Numbered from the stretch's first letter, positions 41,134-51,066 are shown. The stretch is 64,000 bases of DNA from Butyricicoccus_A sp963601915 (GCA_963601915.1 CAVCGL010000005.1:80197-144196), one strand, 5' to 3'. Program-made: numbers and translations. Notes: generated by a model from the letters alone, not told the origin.

Positions 41134-42306
41134 ATGAAGTTTTTACATCTCGGAGATCTGCATCTCGGCAAGCGGGTATACGGCTATTCGATGCTGGATG
41201 ACCAGCGGTTTGCGTTGGAACAGGTCATTCGCATGGCAACAGAAAACCAAGTGGATGCGGTTGTCTTAGCGGGAGATATTTATGATAAGACGGTTCCATC
41301 CGGCGAGGCGGTTTCGCTGTTTGATTGGTTTTTTACGCAGCTGTGTGAGCGAGCTGTCACGGTTTTGGCGGTGAGCGGCAATCACGATTCCGGCGAACGC
41401 CTGGATTTTGGCAAAACCCTGTTGTCTCAGCAGGGCATGCATCTGGTGGGAACCTTGGATGAAACAGTAGCCTCTGTCACGTTGGCAGATCAACAAGGCT
41501 GCCGCGTACAATTTCATCTGTTGCCGTGGCTGCGGCCGATGGAATGGCGCGAGAAATGGAACCTAAAAGAGAGCACACAGCAATGTGTCATGCAAGAAGC
41601 GCTCAAACGGGCAGCGTGGGAACAAGGTGTACGGCATGTGTTGATTGCGCATACCTTTGTGACGGTTGGCGGCGTGATGCCGGAACAGTCGGATTCGGAA
41701 ATTCTTCCCGTTGGCGGCATAGACGCTGTGGATGCTGCCTTGTTTGATTCATATGATTATGTGGCACTGGGACATATTCACCGTCCGCAGCGGTTGGGAC
41801 GAGACTATGTGCGATACTGTGGTTCCCTGCTCAAATATTCGTTTTCCGAGGCCCGATACCCGAAAACGGTACCGCTTGTGACAATAGGTCAAACCGGCGA
41901 AGCAGAGATTACCTTGCTGCCACTGGCGCCGAAACGAGATTTGCGCGAGCTGCGCGGAAAATTACAGGATGTCGTTTCGGATTTGGTACAGCAGGCAGGA
42001 AATCCCAACGATTATTTGCGTGTCATTTTGACGGATGATGAAGAATTGTACGATCCACAGGCGACACTGCGCGCCGTGTATCCCCGTTTGATGCGGTTGG
42101 ATTTTGACAATATCCGCACGCAGACGGCGAATGCAGAGGGCCTACAGCGCGAAGAAGCTGCGCGGCAACTGACGCCTGTCCAGCTGTTTGAACAGTTCTT
42201 TTTGGAGCAAAATGGAAAACCAATGACTGCATGGCAAAAGCAGCAAATTCTGCGGATTGGCAGAGAGATGGAGGCGAGCGATGAAGCCGATTCATTTGAC
42301 GATTAG
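41134..42306 (+). CDS. sbcD: Exonuclease SbcCD nuclease subunit
   Basis: A 390-residue Mre11-type calcineurin-fold nuclease, the catalytic subunit of SbcCD, which opens DNA hairpins and trims protein-blocked ends. Metal motifs: GDLHLGK (residues 6-12), AGDIYDK, SGNHDSG and GHIHRPQ. ATG at 41134 follows AAAGGGAG; the longer upstream frame has no ribosome site. The stop overlaps the sbcC start by 26 bases. Confidence 0.96.
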   Translation: MKFLHLGDLHLGKRVYGYSMLDDQRFALEQVIRMATENQVDAVVLAGDIYDKTVPSGEAVSLFDWFFTQLCERAVTVLAVSGNHDSGERLDFGKTLLSQQGMHLVGTLDETVASVTLADQQGCRVQFHLLPWLRPMEWREKWNLKESTQQCVMQEALKRAAWEQGVRHVLIAHTFVTVGGVMPEQSDSEILPVGGIDAVDAALFDSYDYVALGHIHRPQRLGRDYVRYCGSLLKYSFSEARYPKTVPLVTIGQTGEAEITLLPLAPKRDLRELRGKLQDVVSDLVQQAGNPNDYLRVILTDDEELYDPQATLRAVYPRLMRLDFDNIRTQTANAEGLQREEAARQLTPVQLFEQFFLEQNGKPMTAWQKQQILRIGREMEASDEADSFDD

Positions 42307-45300
42307 TGCGTTTGGACCGTATTCCAATACCGTGACACTGGACATGCAGGCATTTGACGGACAGGGCTTGTTTCTGATTACAGGAGATACTGGTGCCGGA
42401 AAGACGAGTATTTTTGATGCCATCTGTTTTGCTTTGTTTGGTGAGGTCAGCGGTTCACAGCGCGGTGCCGATCAATTGCGCTCGGATTTTGCTGCGCCGA
42501 CAGCAGATACCTATATCAAATTTACGTTCTCTCATGGCGGAAAGGTGTACCAGATCCACCGGACACCCAAATATGAACGACCCAAAAAACGAGGAACAGG
42601 TACCGTAACCCAACAGCCCAACGCGGTGATGACAAATCCTGATGGCTCAACCATTGCGGGAGCGACAGCGGTGACGGATGCCGTGCAGCAGTTGCTTGGC
42701 GTAGACTGCCGTTCGTTTAAGCAGATTTCTATGATTGCTCAGGGAGAATTTATGAAGCTGCTCACGGCGGATAGTCAGTCCAGAGCAAAGATTATTCGCA
42801 ATGTCTTTCACACCGAAGCACTGGTGACGCTGCAAAAGTGCATCAAGACGGAATATCTGACAAAGAATCGAATCTGCGAGGACACGCGCCGTGCGCTGTT
42901 ACAGTACGCAGAGGGATTTCAATTGGAGCAGGAAGGAGAAAAACAAGAGCTGTCCGAACTGCTCAAGCAAGTAAAGGCGCAAGACAGTCGGGATGCGCAG
43001 ACCATCGTGCAATTGGACGAACAACTAAACCAACTGCACGCGGCGCGCATGGCGGCGACAGAAGCGGTTGTCAAAGCAGAGACACAGCTGCAAGCGCGAA
43101 AGAAATGGAGCGCTGCCAAGCAGCAGTTGACACAGCTGGAGGCACAACTGCCTGCTATGCAGGCGCAAACCGAACGACTGGAACACGCGCGTCGGGCGAG
43201 AGACTTGGTACAGCCGCAGTGGCAGGCATATCAATCGGAGCAGACGCGATGGGAGCAATTATCCAACCAAGTACAGGCGCAAAAACGCAAGGTAGAACAA
43301 TTGCAGCAACAAAGTGCATCGCTGGAACAGGAAAAGCAGCGAGCAGAAGCACAGCTTCCGCAGTTGGATCTGTTACAGCAGGAAATGACTCGCCTGCGTG
43401 ATGCAAAACAGCAGGCAGAACTCTGGCGGGAGAGACAGGAACAGGCAAAAAAAGCGAGAAATTCTGCCAATTCCCTTCAAACGCGCCATCAACAGGCGGC
43501 AAATGCGTTACAGACGGAACGACAGCGCATAGAAATGTTGCAACAGCAGACGATGCGCCTGTATGACTTGCAGATAGAATGCGAATCCTTGCGCAATAAA
43601 TGGAAAGCTACATATCAGTTGGAGAAGCAGCTGAAGAGCAAGGTGGGCTTGTTTGCAGAGCTGACAGACAGTCAAAATCAGCTGAAGAGCCAGCAGGAAG
43701 CGTATGGAAAACAGGAGCACGTTTATCAAGCCGCAGAACAACAGTATCATGCGGCGGAATTGTATTGGATGCGTGGACAGGCAGGGATCTTAGCGCAAGA
43801 CCTGCGAGAGTATATGCCGTGTCCTGTGTGCGGCGCGCTGGAGCATCCGCATCCGGCTCAGTTGCAGGCACAAGTGCCGACAGAGCAAGAATTGCAGACC
43901 CTGCGAGAACAGGCAGAACACAGCCGTGCAGCACTGCAGCAGATCGGTGAACAGGCAGCAGGGGCGCGTTCGCGCGCAAAATCTGCTCAACATGCTGTCC
44001 GGCAGGCCATGCAGGATCTGTTCGATGAGCCGGAGACCACACAGGAACAGCTGTTGCAGACGATTGCACAGAAAACGGTTGAGACCGAACAATTGCTGGA
44101 GCAGGGAAAACAAATTGCCGAGCAGGTCAGCCGCATGGAACAGATTGCCGCGCAGCTGCAAGCCGCACAGCAGCGATTGCCGGAACTGGAACAAGCGGCC
44201 CAGAAGGCAGAACAGGCATATCATGCGGCAGACCGCACCGCTGCCGCAATCGAAGCGGAGGCACAAACCATTCAGAATGCCTTGCCTCTGCGAGATCTTG
44301 CCGGAATTGATGCAAAATTGCGCGAGAAGCAGGCAGTTTATGATGCGCTACATCAGCGCATGGAACGGGCGAAGCAGCAGTGGGAGAGCCATCAGCGCGC
44401 GCTGAGCAGCGCAGCCGAAGTCTATCGCTCTGCCTGTGCGCAGGAGGAGCAGCAACGGCAGCTGACGCAAGCGGCTCAAAATATGTGGCGTGATGCTGTG
44501 CATACGGCTGGATTTGCAAGCGGAGAAGCCTATCAGGCGGCGCTGCTGTCGCCGGAAGCCTTTCGAGATGCAGAACAGCAATGCCAGCAATTCTCTCAGC
44601 GGTTGACGACGGCGCGTTCGATGGAACGGGAATATGCTGCGGCTGTTCCGGCTGGGAAACCGGAAGATATTGAGCAGCTGAGACAGCAGCGGGAACAGGC
44701 AGAGCGCAGATGCCAAGAAAAAGAACGGCTTTACACACAATGTGCTGCACGAAGAGAAAACAACCAAGCGCTGCTCGCGCGCATTGGACAAATGCAGGGC
44801 GAATTGGAGCAGTTAGAACAGCAAACTGCCGCTCTGCGCGAGCTGTCTCAGACGGCAAATGGCGAGCTGGCGGGAAAGCAAAAGCTTATGCTGGAACAGT
44901 ATGTACAGGCGGCCTATTTTGAGCGCGTGCTGCAGCGCGCCAATCTGCGCCTGCGTGATATGACGCAGGGACGCTATGAAATGCATCGGCGCAAAACCGC
45001 GGAGAATCATCGCAGCCAGTCGGGCTTAGATATTGATGTGATGGATTATTATACCGGCAAGCGGCGTTCAGTCAAAACACTGTCCGGCGGAGAATCATTT
45101 CTCGGTGCATTGGCGTTGGCTCTTGGCATGTCGGATGTCATTCAGAGCTATGCAGGCGGTGTGCTGGTAGAGACTGTTTTTTTGGACGAGGGCTTTGGCA
45201 CGCTGGACAGCGCGGCACTGGAACAGGCAATTGGTGTGCTGGTTCGCCTGTCTGGCGGAAATCGGCTCATCGGCATTATCTCACATGTTACAGAGCTGAA

Positions 45301-45373
45301 AGACCGCATCGGACGGCAGATTGTCGTTCGTCGCGGCACCTCCGGCAGCACAGCAGAAATTTCTATGGGGTGA
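42281..45373 (+). CDS. sbcC: Exonuclease SbcCD ATPase subunit
   Basis: A 1030-residue SMC/Rad50-like ATPase. Walker A is GDTGAGKTS (about residue 35). Long Gln-rich coiled coils (about 190-480 and 560-850) flank a zinc hook CPVCG near residue 515. The ABC signature is LSGGESF, and Walker B is FLDEGFGTLD near the end. It partners with SbcD in DNA end processing. GGAGG seven bases before the ATG at 42281. The coils are unusually rich in Gln/Ala (many CAG codons), a composition effect that also creates many false frames on both strands. Confidence 0.95.
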   Translation: MKPIHLTISAFGPYSNTVTLDMQAFDGQGLFLITGDTGAGKTSIFDAICFALFGEVSGSQRGADQLRSDFAAPTADTYIKFTFSHGGKVYQIHRTPKYERPKKRGTGTVTQQPNAVMTNPDGSTIAGATAVTDAVQQLLGVDCRSFKQISMIAQGEFMKLLTADSQSRAKIIRNVFHTEALVTLQKCIKTEYLTKNRICEDTRRALLQYAEGFQLEQEGEKQELSELLKQVKAQDSRDAQTIVQLDEQLNQLHAARMAATEAVVKAETQLQARKKWSAAKQQLTQLEAQLPAMQAQTERLEHARRARDLVQPQWQAYQSEQTRWEQLSNQVQAQKRKVEQLQQQSASLEQEKQRAEAQLPQLDLLQQEMTRLRDAKQQAELWRERQEQAKKARNSANSLQTRHQQAANALQTERQRIEMLQQQTMRLYDLQIECESLRNKWKATYQLEKQLKSKVGLFAELTDSQNQLKSQQEAYGKQEHVYQAAEQQYHAAELYWMRGQAGILAQDLREYMPCPVCGALEHPHPAQLQAQVPTEQELQTLREQAEHSRAALQQIGEQAAGARSRAKSAQHAVRQAMQDLFDEPETTQEQLLQTIAQKTVETEQLLEQGKQIAEQVSRMEQIAAQLQAAQQRLPELEQAAQKAEQAYHAADRTAAAIEAEAQTIQNALPLRDLAGIDAKLREKQAVYDALHQRMERAKQQWESHQRALSSAAEVYRSACAQEEQQRQLTQAAQNMWRDAVHTAGFASGEAYQAALLSPEAFRDAEQQCQQFSQRLTTARSMEREYAAAVPAGKPEDIEQLRQQREQAERRCQEKERLYTQCAARRENNQALLARIGQMQGELEQLEQQTAALRELSQTANGELAGKQKLMLEQYVQAAYFERVLQRANLRLRDMTQGRYEMHRRKTAENHRSQSGLDIDVMDYYTGKRRSVKTLSGGESFLGALALALGMSDVIQSYAGGVLVETVFLDEGFGTLDSAALEQAIGVLVRLSGGNRLIGIISHVTELKDRIGRQIVVRRGTSGSTAEISMG

Positions 45374-45377
45374 TAGA

Positions 45378-46070
45378 ATGAACGACAATGAAATGCAGGT
45401 AATTGCCACAATCCGCACGGATTTTCCGACAAAGTTCGGCATTCCGCGGCAAAGTGGCATTGTAGATACGTTGCGGGCAAAGATTGTATTTGAACCGGAA
45501 TATCGCAATCCCGACGCACTGCGGGGATTGGAGGATTTTTCCCACTTGTGGTTGATCTGGCAGTTTTCTGGCAATGCGCGCAGAAAAACATGGTCTCCGA
45601 CCGTGCGCCCGCCGCGACTGGGCGGTAATACGCGCATGGGCGTGTTTGCAACGCGCTCGCCGTTTCGACCCAATCCGATTGGCCTTTCCAGTGTGCGAAT
45701 AGAAGAAATTCAGCTGCACACACAAGAAGGGCCGGTCATTTGGGTATCCGGCGCAGATCTCATGGATGGCACGCCGATTTATGACATCAAGCCATTTATT
45801 CCGTATGCCGATAATCATCCGGACGCCAAAGGCGGATTTACCAATGATACAAGCGGATATACGTTGACGGTGGATTTTCCGGAGCAATGGCTGAAACAGG
45901 TGCCGGAATCGCATCGGGAAGCTCTGTGCGGTGTGCTCGCACACGATCCGCGCCCGTCTTATCAGCACGATCCGGCGCGCGTGTATGGCATGGAATTTGC
46001 AGGACTGGAAGTACGGTTTCGTGTTGACGGCGATCAACTGACCGTGTGCAGTGTTGCACCCATTGTATGA
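45378..46070 (+). CDS. trmO: tRNA(Thr) m6t6A37 methyltransferase TrmO (TsaA-like)
   Basis: A 230-residue TrmO/TsaA protein that N6-methylates t6A37 of tRNA with SAM. Marks: VIATIRTDFPTKFGIPRQSG at the start, LRGLEDFSHLWLIWQF, RMGVFATRSPFRPNPIGLSS and YDIKPFIPYAD. Starts four bases after sbcC, in the same operon. Length and all conserved blocks are normal. Start codon chosen as the first ATG after the sbcC stop. Confidence 0.94.
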   Translation: MNDNEMQVIATIRTDFPTKFGIPRQSGIVDTLRAKIVFEPEYRNPDALRGLEDFSHLWLIWQFSGNARRKTWSPTVRPPRLGGNTRMGVFATRSPFRPNPIGLSSVRIEEIQLHTQEGPVIWVSGADLMDGTPIYDIKPFIPYADNHPDAKGGFTNDTSGYTLTVDFPEQWLKQVPESHREALCGVLAHDPRPSYQHDPARVYGMEFAGLEVRFRVDGDQLTVCSVAPIV

Positions 46071-46104
46071 AAAAGCAGGCATTTCCTATGGAAATGCCTG
46101 CTTT
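46071..46104. terminator. Terminator after trmO
   Basis: AAAAGCAGGCATTTCC/GGAAATGCCTGCTTTT hairpin, usable by trmO and by the converging lysozyme gene. Confidence 0.88.
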
Positions 46105-46116
46105 TCTGTCTGTTTC

Positions 46117-47505
46117 TTATGAGCCGAGCAGAGAAGAAGCAACGCCGGTCAAATAGTTTTTGAGGATCTGTGCGCATTCGGCGCGCGTTGCAGAATCTTT
46201 CGGAGCCAACTGTGTGCTGCTCTTGCCGGATATAATTTTGGAGGCAACCGCCCACTGCATGGCGTCTTGCGCATAAGAAGAAACCGAAGAAACATCACGG
46301 TATTGGCTCAGATTCGCACGGATACTGGTGTCGAGCTGCTGCTGACTAGAATAGTGATACAGCACAACGGCAAAATCTTGTCGGGTAATCGGATCGTTTG
46401 CACCAAACCGATTGTCTGGATAGCCGTTCATAATGCCGTTTTGCTGCGCCCACGCAACGGCATTGGCAAACCATTGGTCAGAAGTCACATCGGAAAAAGA
46501 TGATGGCTGTGTGACAGCCGGTGCGCCGGAAAAGTTGTACAGCACCTGCGCCACCATAGCGCGGGTTAACGAGATATTCGGTGCAAATTGGGTAGAAGAG
46601 GTACCGTTCATCAGCCTGTTTTGGAAGGCAAATCGTACTGCCGGAGCGAACCAATCGGTTGACATTACGTCCTGAAAACCACAGACAGGTGTCGGCGCAA
46701 TCAGATTGCCATGTGTCAGATAGAAATTACAGTCTACCTCTGCGGAGATTCCTTGGACAGAGCCTGCTCGGGAATACTGCCAATAATCATAATTGCTGAA
46801 ATTGGTGCTTGTGGTGTAATGAGCCAACCAGATTTTTACGCCGCTGTTTTGGATCTGCGCTCGATTCACATCGTTAGTTAAAAAGCTTTTCGTTGCATAC
46901 AGCATGGGTTCGTATCCGGCGTCACGAATGGTATTGCAGAAGGCAAGGACGTTGGCTGTCTTTTCAGATTGACTCAATCCTGCCTGATCCAGTCTGCCGG
47001 AACCATCGGAGTATTCATAATCCATCACAATCGGCAGCTGAATATTCGCAGTCTTTACGCGGTCAAGAGCAAACTGTGCTTCCTCCACCGCCTCTGCTGT
47101 ATTGAGCGCTTGAGAAAAGACATACGCACCGATGGGGATGCCGGCGGATGAAGCGCCGGTCGAATATGTAGTGAAATTGGTATCCTCGTATAAAACACCG
47201 GAGCTGGTGGCGCGGTATCCGACGCGGAGAAAGGCAAAATCGACACCGTCTGTTTTGACGGCATTCCAGTCGATGGCACCGGTCCATTTGGAAACATCAA
47301 TGCCATGGTATACGTCGTAGCCATCCGGCAGCGTATAATTTTGGCCGGTAAAATGACTGTATTGCGATACCGTAGAGGCAAATACTTTGCTGAATACATC
47401 GGAATCATAGGAAACGGGTTCTGTGTGTGGCTGTGCGGCAAAAGCGGTGACGGAACCGCAGATGCAGCAGGATAACAGGGCTGCAAGGAGTCGCTTCGAT
47501 TTCAT
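46117..47505 (-). CDS. Secreted GH25 lysozyme with C-terminal SLH repeats
   Basis: A 462-residue exported muramidase. A Sec signal peptide (about residues 1-24, LLAALLSCCICGSVTAFAA) is followed by a GH25 domain (YHGIDVSKWTGAIDWNAVK, catalytic acids in PIVMDYEY, YDYWQYS) up to about residue 270. Three S-layer homology repeats follow (FQDVMSTDWFAPAVRFAFQN; FSDVTSDQWFANAVAWAQQN; YRDVSSVSSYAQDAMQWAV). It probably sits on the cell wall and remodels peptidoglycan. A TGTCGAA core (47551-47557) lies upstream, possibly a 0A box, but this is weak. Confidence 0.94.
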   Translation of the reverse strand: MKSKRLLAALLSCCICGSVTAFAAQPHTEPVSYDSDVFSKVFASTVSQYSHFTGQNYTLPDGYDVYHGIDVSKWTGAIDWNAVKTDGVDFAFLRVGYRATSSGVLYEDTNFTTYSTGASSAGIPIGAYVFSQALNTAEAVEEAQFALDRVKTANIQLPIVMDYEYSDGSGRLDQAGLSQSEKTANVLAFCNTIRDAGYEPMLYATKSFLTNDVNRAQIQNSGVKIWLAHYTTSTNFSNYDYWQYSRAGSVQGISAEVDCNFYLTHGNLIAPTPVCGFQDVMSTDWFAPAVRFAFQNRLMNGTSSTQFAPNISLTRAMVAQVLYNFSGAPAVTQPSSFSDVTSDQWFANAVAWAQQNGIMNGYPDNRFGANDPITRQDFAVVLYHYSSQQQLDTSIRANLSQYRDVSSVSSYAQDAMQWAVASKIISGKSSTQLAPKDSATRAECAQILKNYLTGVASSLLGS

Positions 47506-47572
47506 AGAGACACACCATCCTTTTCAAGTTTAGAACAGTATGACATAGACTGTCGAAAGATGCAAGCATTTG

Positions 47573-47607
47573 ACAAAAAAAGAACAGCAGTGCGAGACTG
47601 CTGTTCT
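47573..47607 (-). terminator. Terminator of the FHA-FtsW-PBP operon
   Basis: Minus-strand AGAACAGCAGT/ACTGCTGTTCT hairpin followed by seven Ts, 20 bases past the PBP stop. Confidence 0.88.
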
Positions 47608-47626
47608 AAAAGCTCATGTATTCGTT

Positions 47627-49030
47627 CTAAGAGTTAGAATCAGAGGTTTTGGAAGCATCATACTTTGCGGTTGCATTGAAAATGTCCTCAATCTGACCCT
47701 TGTAGTAGATACCGTCATGGTGCTGATCCGCAGCCATGATAACGACAACATACTGTGGCTCGTTATTGGAATCTAACAGGGAAGTCACAATCCATGCATT
47801 GGTGCTCTTGCCGGTCTGAGCGGTACCGGTCTTTGCGGCAACATGCCAGCCCTGATCACCGTAATAGCCAAAGCCGTAATGATCTGCGGCAACCTCCATG
47901 CAGGAAACAACTTCATCAGCGGTCTCCTGTGAGGTGACTGTGGTCAGTTCTTCTGCCGAGTCCGTATAGGTATCATCCTTGGTGCCGTTTCCGGCAGTGA
48001 CGGATTTGATGAGATATGGCTTGAGCATCGTGCCGTGGTTGACGATGGACTGACAAGCCATTGCCATGTACAGCGGCGTGACTTCGGTTCTGCCCTGTCC
48101 GAAGGCAATGGAGCCGACAACTTCATCACGTCTGTCTTCAAAATCCAGATTGGAGGTCAGCGTGGTGAAATCCAACGGAATGTCTTCGCCGAGCTTAAAC
48201 TTGCGCAGGCTGGCTTCCAGATTGTCCGCACCCATCTCCAATGCTTTGGTGATGAAGTATACGTTGGACGAGTTGCGGATCGCGCCCTTCAAACCGATAG
48301 AGCCAAAGGAACGGCTGTCATAGTTTGTGATGGTCTGACCGTTCTTGAAGGTGTACGAACCGCGGTCGTTGACGTTGGTACCGTCTACGCCGTTGTCGAT
48401 GACCGCGCAGGCGGTGATGATTTTAAAGTCCGAGCCTGGGGCAAAAGTCGATTTATATGCATTCGGCAAAAACAGACCGGTTTTCTGCGAGTATTCAGAC
48501 CAATTATTCTCCAAATCAGACTGGATAAAGCTTGGGGTCGATGCCATCGAGACGATTTCACCGGTCTTTGCGTCGAGAACGACAGCTGCGCCGTTTGCAA
48601 TGTCAGAGATAGCCGAATAGGTTGCAGTCTGCAAGTCGGTATCCAAGGTGGTTTGCACGGTATTGCCGACCTGCTTGTCGCCGGATTTGCATTTACTGGA
48701 AATCAGCTGCGTATTAAAGGTCTTTTCCAAACCAAAGGTACCGTATGCCGGAGAATAATATCCGACGACAGTAGAAAACGCGCGCTGCTGGGTTTCTCCG
48801 TCGATATAGCTGCGATAGCCATTGGCTTTGTTGGACCAGCTCAGCGGTGTGCCGTTGCGGTCTGTGATGGTACCGCGAATATAGGTGCGCTGCAGGGTCT
48901 CCTGACGAGCAGCCTCACGGCTTTCCGGATTACCGAGCGTCGTCCACACCAGACCGGCTGCGATTGCGATTGCGCAGATGAGAAACGCGCTTTGAATGCA
49001 CTGTACGCGCTTTTTGAAGCTTGGAGTCAT
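47627..49030 (-). CDS. Penicillin-binding protein, class B transpeptidase (PbpA/FtsI type)
   Basis: A 467-residue peptidoglycan transpeptidase with one N-terminal membrane helix (AFLICAIAIAAGLVWTTLG). A short dimerisation region (RGTITDRNGTPLSWS) precedes the catalytic domain. Active-site motifs: SDFK (Ser nucleophile, in FAPGSDFKII), SSN (IRNSSNVYF) and KTG (AAKTGTAQTG). It lacks the long linker of larger class B PBPs. Genes for FHA, RodA/FtsW and this PBP form one operon, as in actinobacterial and clostridial wall clusters. Its first 101 bases overlap the end of the FtsW/RodA gene; GGAGGG is present upstream. Confidence 0.94.
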   Translation of the reverse strand: MTPSFKKRVQCIQSAFLICAIAIAAGLVWTTLGNPESREAARQETLQRTYIRGTITDRNGTPLSWSNKANGYRSYIDGETQQRAFSTVVGYYSPAYGTFGLEKTFNTQLISSKCKSGDKQVGNTVQTTLDTDLQTATYSAISDIANGAAVVLDAKTGEIVSMASTPSFIQSDLENNWSEYSQKTGLFLPNAYKSTFAPGSDFKIITACAVIDNGVDGTNVNDRGSYTFKNGQTITNYDSRSFGSIGLKGAIRNSSNVYFITKALEMGADNLEASLRKFKLGEDIPLDFTTLTSNLDFEDRRDEVVGSIAFGQGRTEVTPLYMAMACQSIVNHGTMLKPYLIKSVTAGNGTKDDTYTDSAEELTTVTSQETADEVVSCMEVAADHYGFGYYGDQGWHVAAKTGTAQTGKSTNAWIVTSLLDSNNEPQYVVVIMAADQHHDGIYYKGQIEDIFNATAKYDASKTSDSNS

Positions 49031-50381
49031 AACTGGTGTAATCCCTCCTTCCGTTCCACAGGTTTCCGGCGGAGATCACGAGGATCACCGCAATATTGAT
49101 AAACGTTGCCATCAGAGAAGAACCGCCGCGAGAAATCAGCGGGAGCGTGATACCGGTCAGCGGCATCATGCCTGTGGAACCGCCGATGATAATAAACGCC
49201 TGAATGACCAGCTGCAGGCTGAGACCTGCGCTGACTGCCTGATGGTATCGATCACCGCAATGATAGTAGATGCGGCTGCCGCGAATGAGCAGCAGGCCGA
49301 AAATCACACAGATCATGACGGCGATAATCAGACCGCATCGCTCCGTCAGAGCAGGGAATACCATGTCGTTGGACGGATTAGATAACGGCGTTGTGGTGGT
49401 GCTGCCAAACAGATTGGAATTGAGCAGAGCTTTTCGCCCCTGTAGGATCTGATAACCGGCACCCTGTGCGTCCTTCGCCGGGTCACGCCAGTAGATAAAG
49501 CGGTTGGCGATTTTCTGTACCTGATTGAGCACGAACTGCATCGGGCCGAAGTCGCTCTTACCGCCGGTGATCTTGAGCAGAGACATACCGCAGGCAGCAG
49601 CTGCTGCGCCTGCTGCGACAATAATAGCTGTGACAGAGGCAAATACCTTGATGTCCGGAACAAACAGGAAAATCATGCACAGGAACGTACACAGAATGAG
49701 CAGGAAGGTACCGAACTCACCCTGAATGCCCAAGAAGCCGAGATTGATTAGCGTAAAGACAATCGCATACCAGATGCGTTTGCGGCCCGGCTTGTCCTTG
49801 GTGCACAATAGGCCTGCCATGACGAGAACATAAATAATCTTATTGAACTCGGATGGCTGAAGGGAAAAGCCGGCGATATTGATCCAGTTTCGCACGCCGC
49901 CGCCGACAGCCTTGCCGATGAGCAGGGTTGCCATGTACAGAATGACAGACAAAACCATCAAGACAGCGATACCGGATGCCGAAGCAATAAACGGTGCGTG
50001 CTTGTATACGATGGCGGCAATGACTCCGGCAACAGCTGCCAGAGCATAAATGACGATCAGAGACATTGGTATATCATCCTGCTTGAGCAGCAAGCACTGA
50101 ATCATGGTGCCAAATGTCAGCAGCATCGCAGTGTCCAGAAAAAACGGAACGTCTGCGTGCATTCGATTGACGCATAGCCAGCCGCCGTATGTGATAATCG
50201 CCAGCGGGATCATCATGTAGAGATACGCTGTGCCGCGTCCAGAGATCTGAACCGTAAGCAGAGAAACCAGCTGGAACAGAATAAACAGTATCAGCATCTG
50301 GATGCCGAGGGACTTTTTACTCGCACGAGCCGGTCTCTGGGTTCTCTGTACTTTTTTTGCTACTTTTTTCTTTTGTGCCAT
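48930..50381 (-). CDS. FtsW/RodA/SpoVE-family peptidoglycan polymerase
   Basis: A 483-residue SEDS glycosyltransferase with about ten helices. Family marks: NWINIAGFSLQPSEFNKI, FVLNQVQKIANRFIYWRDP, DMVFPALTERCGLI, and GMMPLTGITLPLISRGGSS near the end. It polymerises lipid II together with the partner PBP encoded next. The N-terminus is a basic tail (AQKKKVAKKVQRTQRPAR) of unknown use. Strong GGAGGTGAT site upstream. The long C-terminal basic tail is encoded in the region overlapping the PBP gene. Confidence 0.93.
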   Translation of the reverse strand: MAQKKKVAKKVQRTQRPARASKKSLGIQMLILFILFQLVSLLTVQISGRGTAYLYMMIPLAIITYGGWLCVNRMHADVPFFLDTAMLLTFGTMIQCLLLKQDDIPMSLIVIYALAAVAGVIAAIVYKHAPFIASASGIAVLMVLSVILYMATLLIGKAVGGGVRNWINIAGFSLQPSEFNKIIYVLVMAGLLCTKDKPGRKRIWYAIVFTLINLGFLGIQGEFGTFLLILCTFLCMIFLFVPDIKVFASVTAIIVAAGAAAAACGMSLLKITGGKSDFGPMQFVLNQVQKIANRFIYWRDPAKDAQGAGYQILQGRKALLNSNLFGSTTTTPLSNPSNDMVFPALTERCGLIIAVMICVIFGLLLIRGSRIYYHCGDRYHQAVSAGLSLQLVIQAFIIIGGSTGMMPLTGITLPLISRGGSSLMATFINIAVILVISAGNLWNGRRDYTSYDSKLQKARTVHSKRVSHLRNRNRSRSGVDDAR

Positions 50382-50392
50382 GGTAGCTTACA

Positions 50393-50875
50393 TCACCTCC
50401 GAATATACTGTGTGTCATCGGATACGTCGTCCATCGCGCGCTCGATCTGCAGCACAGTGGTGCCGAGCTGAATGCGCTCGCCGCCAACGATGACAATTTC
50501 AGAGCGCGGCACCTTGTTGACGATGGTTCCGTTGAGAGAACCGAGGTCGCGCAAGCATACCTGTCCGTTTTTGCGGAACAGCTCTGCATGTTGACGAGAA
50601 ACGGTGGAGTCAGTGACAATCAAATCGTTGTCGTTGCGGCTGCCGATGGTGAACGGATAGTGCGTCACCGGCACGCGACGACCCTGATACACGATGAAAA
50701 ATTCCAGCGGGGTAGAAGAAGCTGCACGAGCTGGAGCGTTTTTCTTCGGCTCTGGGGAATTGGTATTTTCTTTTTCAGGCTGGTCGGCTGTCGTAAAGCG
50801 GTTTGCCTTCCAGATAATAAGTACGGCCAAAATAATGATAACGGCGATCAGAACTGGTTTTAAAATATTATCCAT
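50393..50875 (-). CDS. FHA-domain membrane protein
   Basis: A 160-residue protein: one N-terminal helix (LIAVIIILAVLIIWKA), a Pro/Ala/Lys linker, then an FHA domain (FTIGSRNDNDLIVTDSTVSRQHAELF; key Arg, Ser-Arg-Gln-His and Asn of the LGSLNGT loop are present). FHA domains read phosphothreonine, so it probably links a Ser/Thr kinase to wall synthesis. First gene of the FHA-FtsW-PBP operon. ATG giving MDNILKPV follows GGAGGAAC. No Ser/Thr kinase gene is within the window. Confidence 0.92.
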   Translation of the reverse strand: MDNILKPVLIAVIIILAVLIIWKANRFTTADQPEKENTNSPEPKKNAPARAASSTPLEFFIVYQGRRVPVTHYPFTIGSRNDNDLIVTDSTVSRQHAELFRKNGQVCLRDLGSLNGTIVNKVPRSEIVIVGGERIQLGTTVLQIERAMDDVSDDTQYIRR

Positions 50876-50900
50876 AGGTGTTCCTCCTGTGTCTCTCCAT

Positions 50901-50928
50901 ATTATAGCATAAAAAATGAAAATGCAAA
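50901..50928 (-). promoter_or_regulatory. Promoter of the cell-wall operon
   Basis: Minus strand: TTTGCA (50923-50928), a 16-base spacer, TGC and perfect TATAAT (50901-50906). Confidence 0.7.
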
Positions 50929-51066
50929 TAGGTTTTAACAAATATATCGAAAATCTAAGAAAAAATGGAGATTTATTCCCGAAATTATGGAGAGAAATTC
51001 GGGAATAATCGGTCAATATGACAGAGAAATTTCGATTGACGTAACAAATCCTTAACGCAAGAGTGC

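Noticed and set aside
42838..44858. Several 150-240 codon frames on both strands inside sbcC
   Set aside because: They arise from the Gln/Ala/Glu-rich CAG/GCA codon composition of the SbcC coiled coils.
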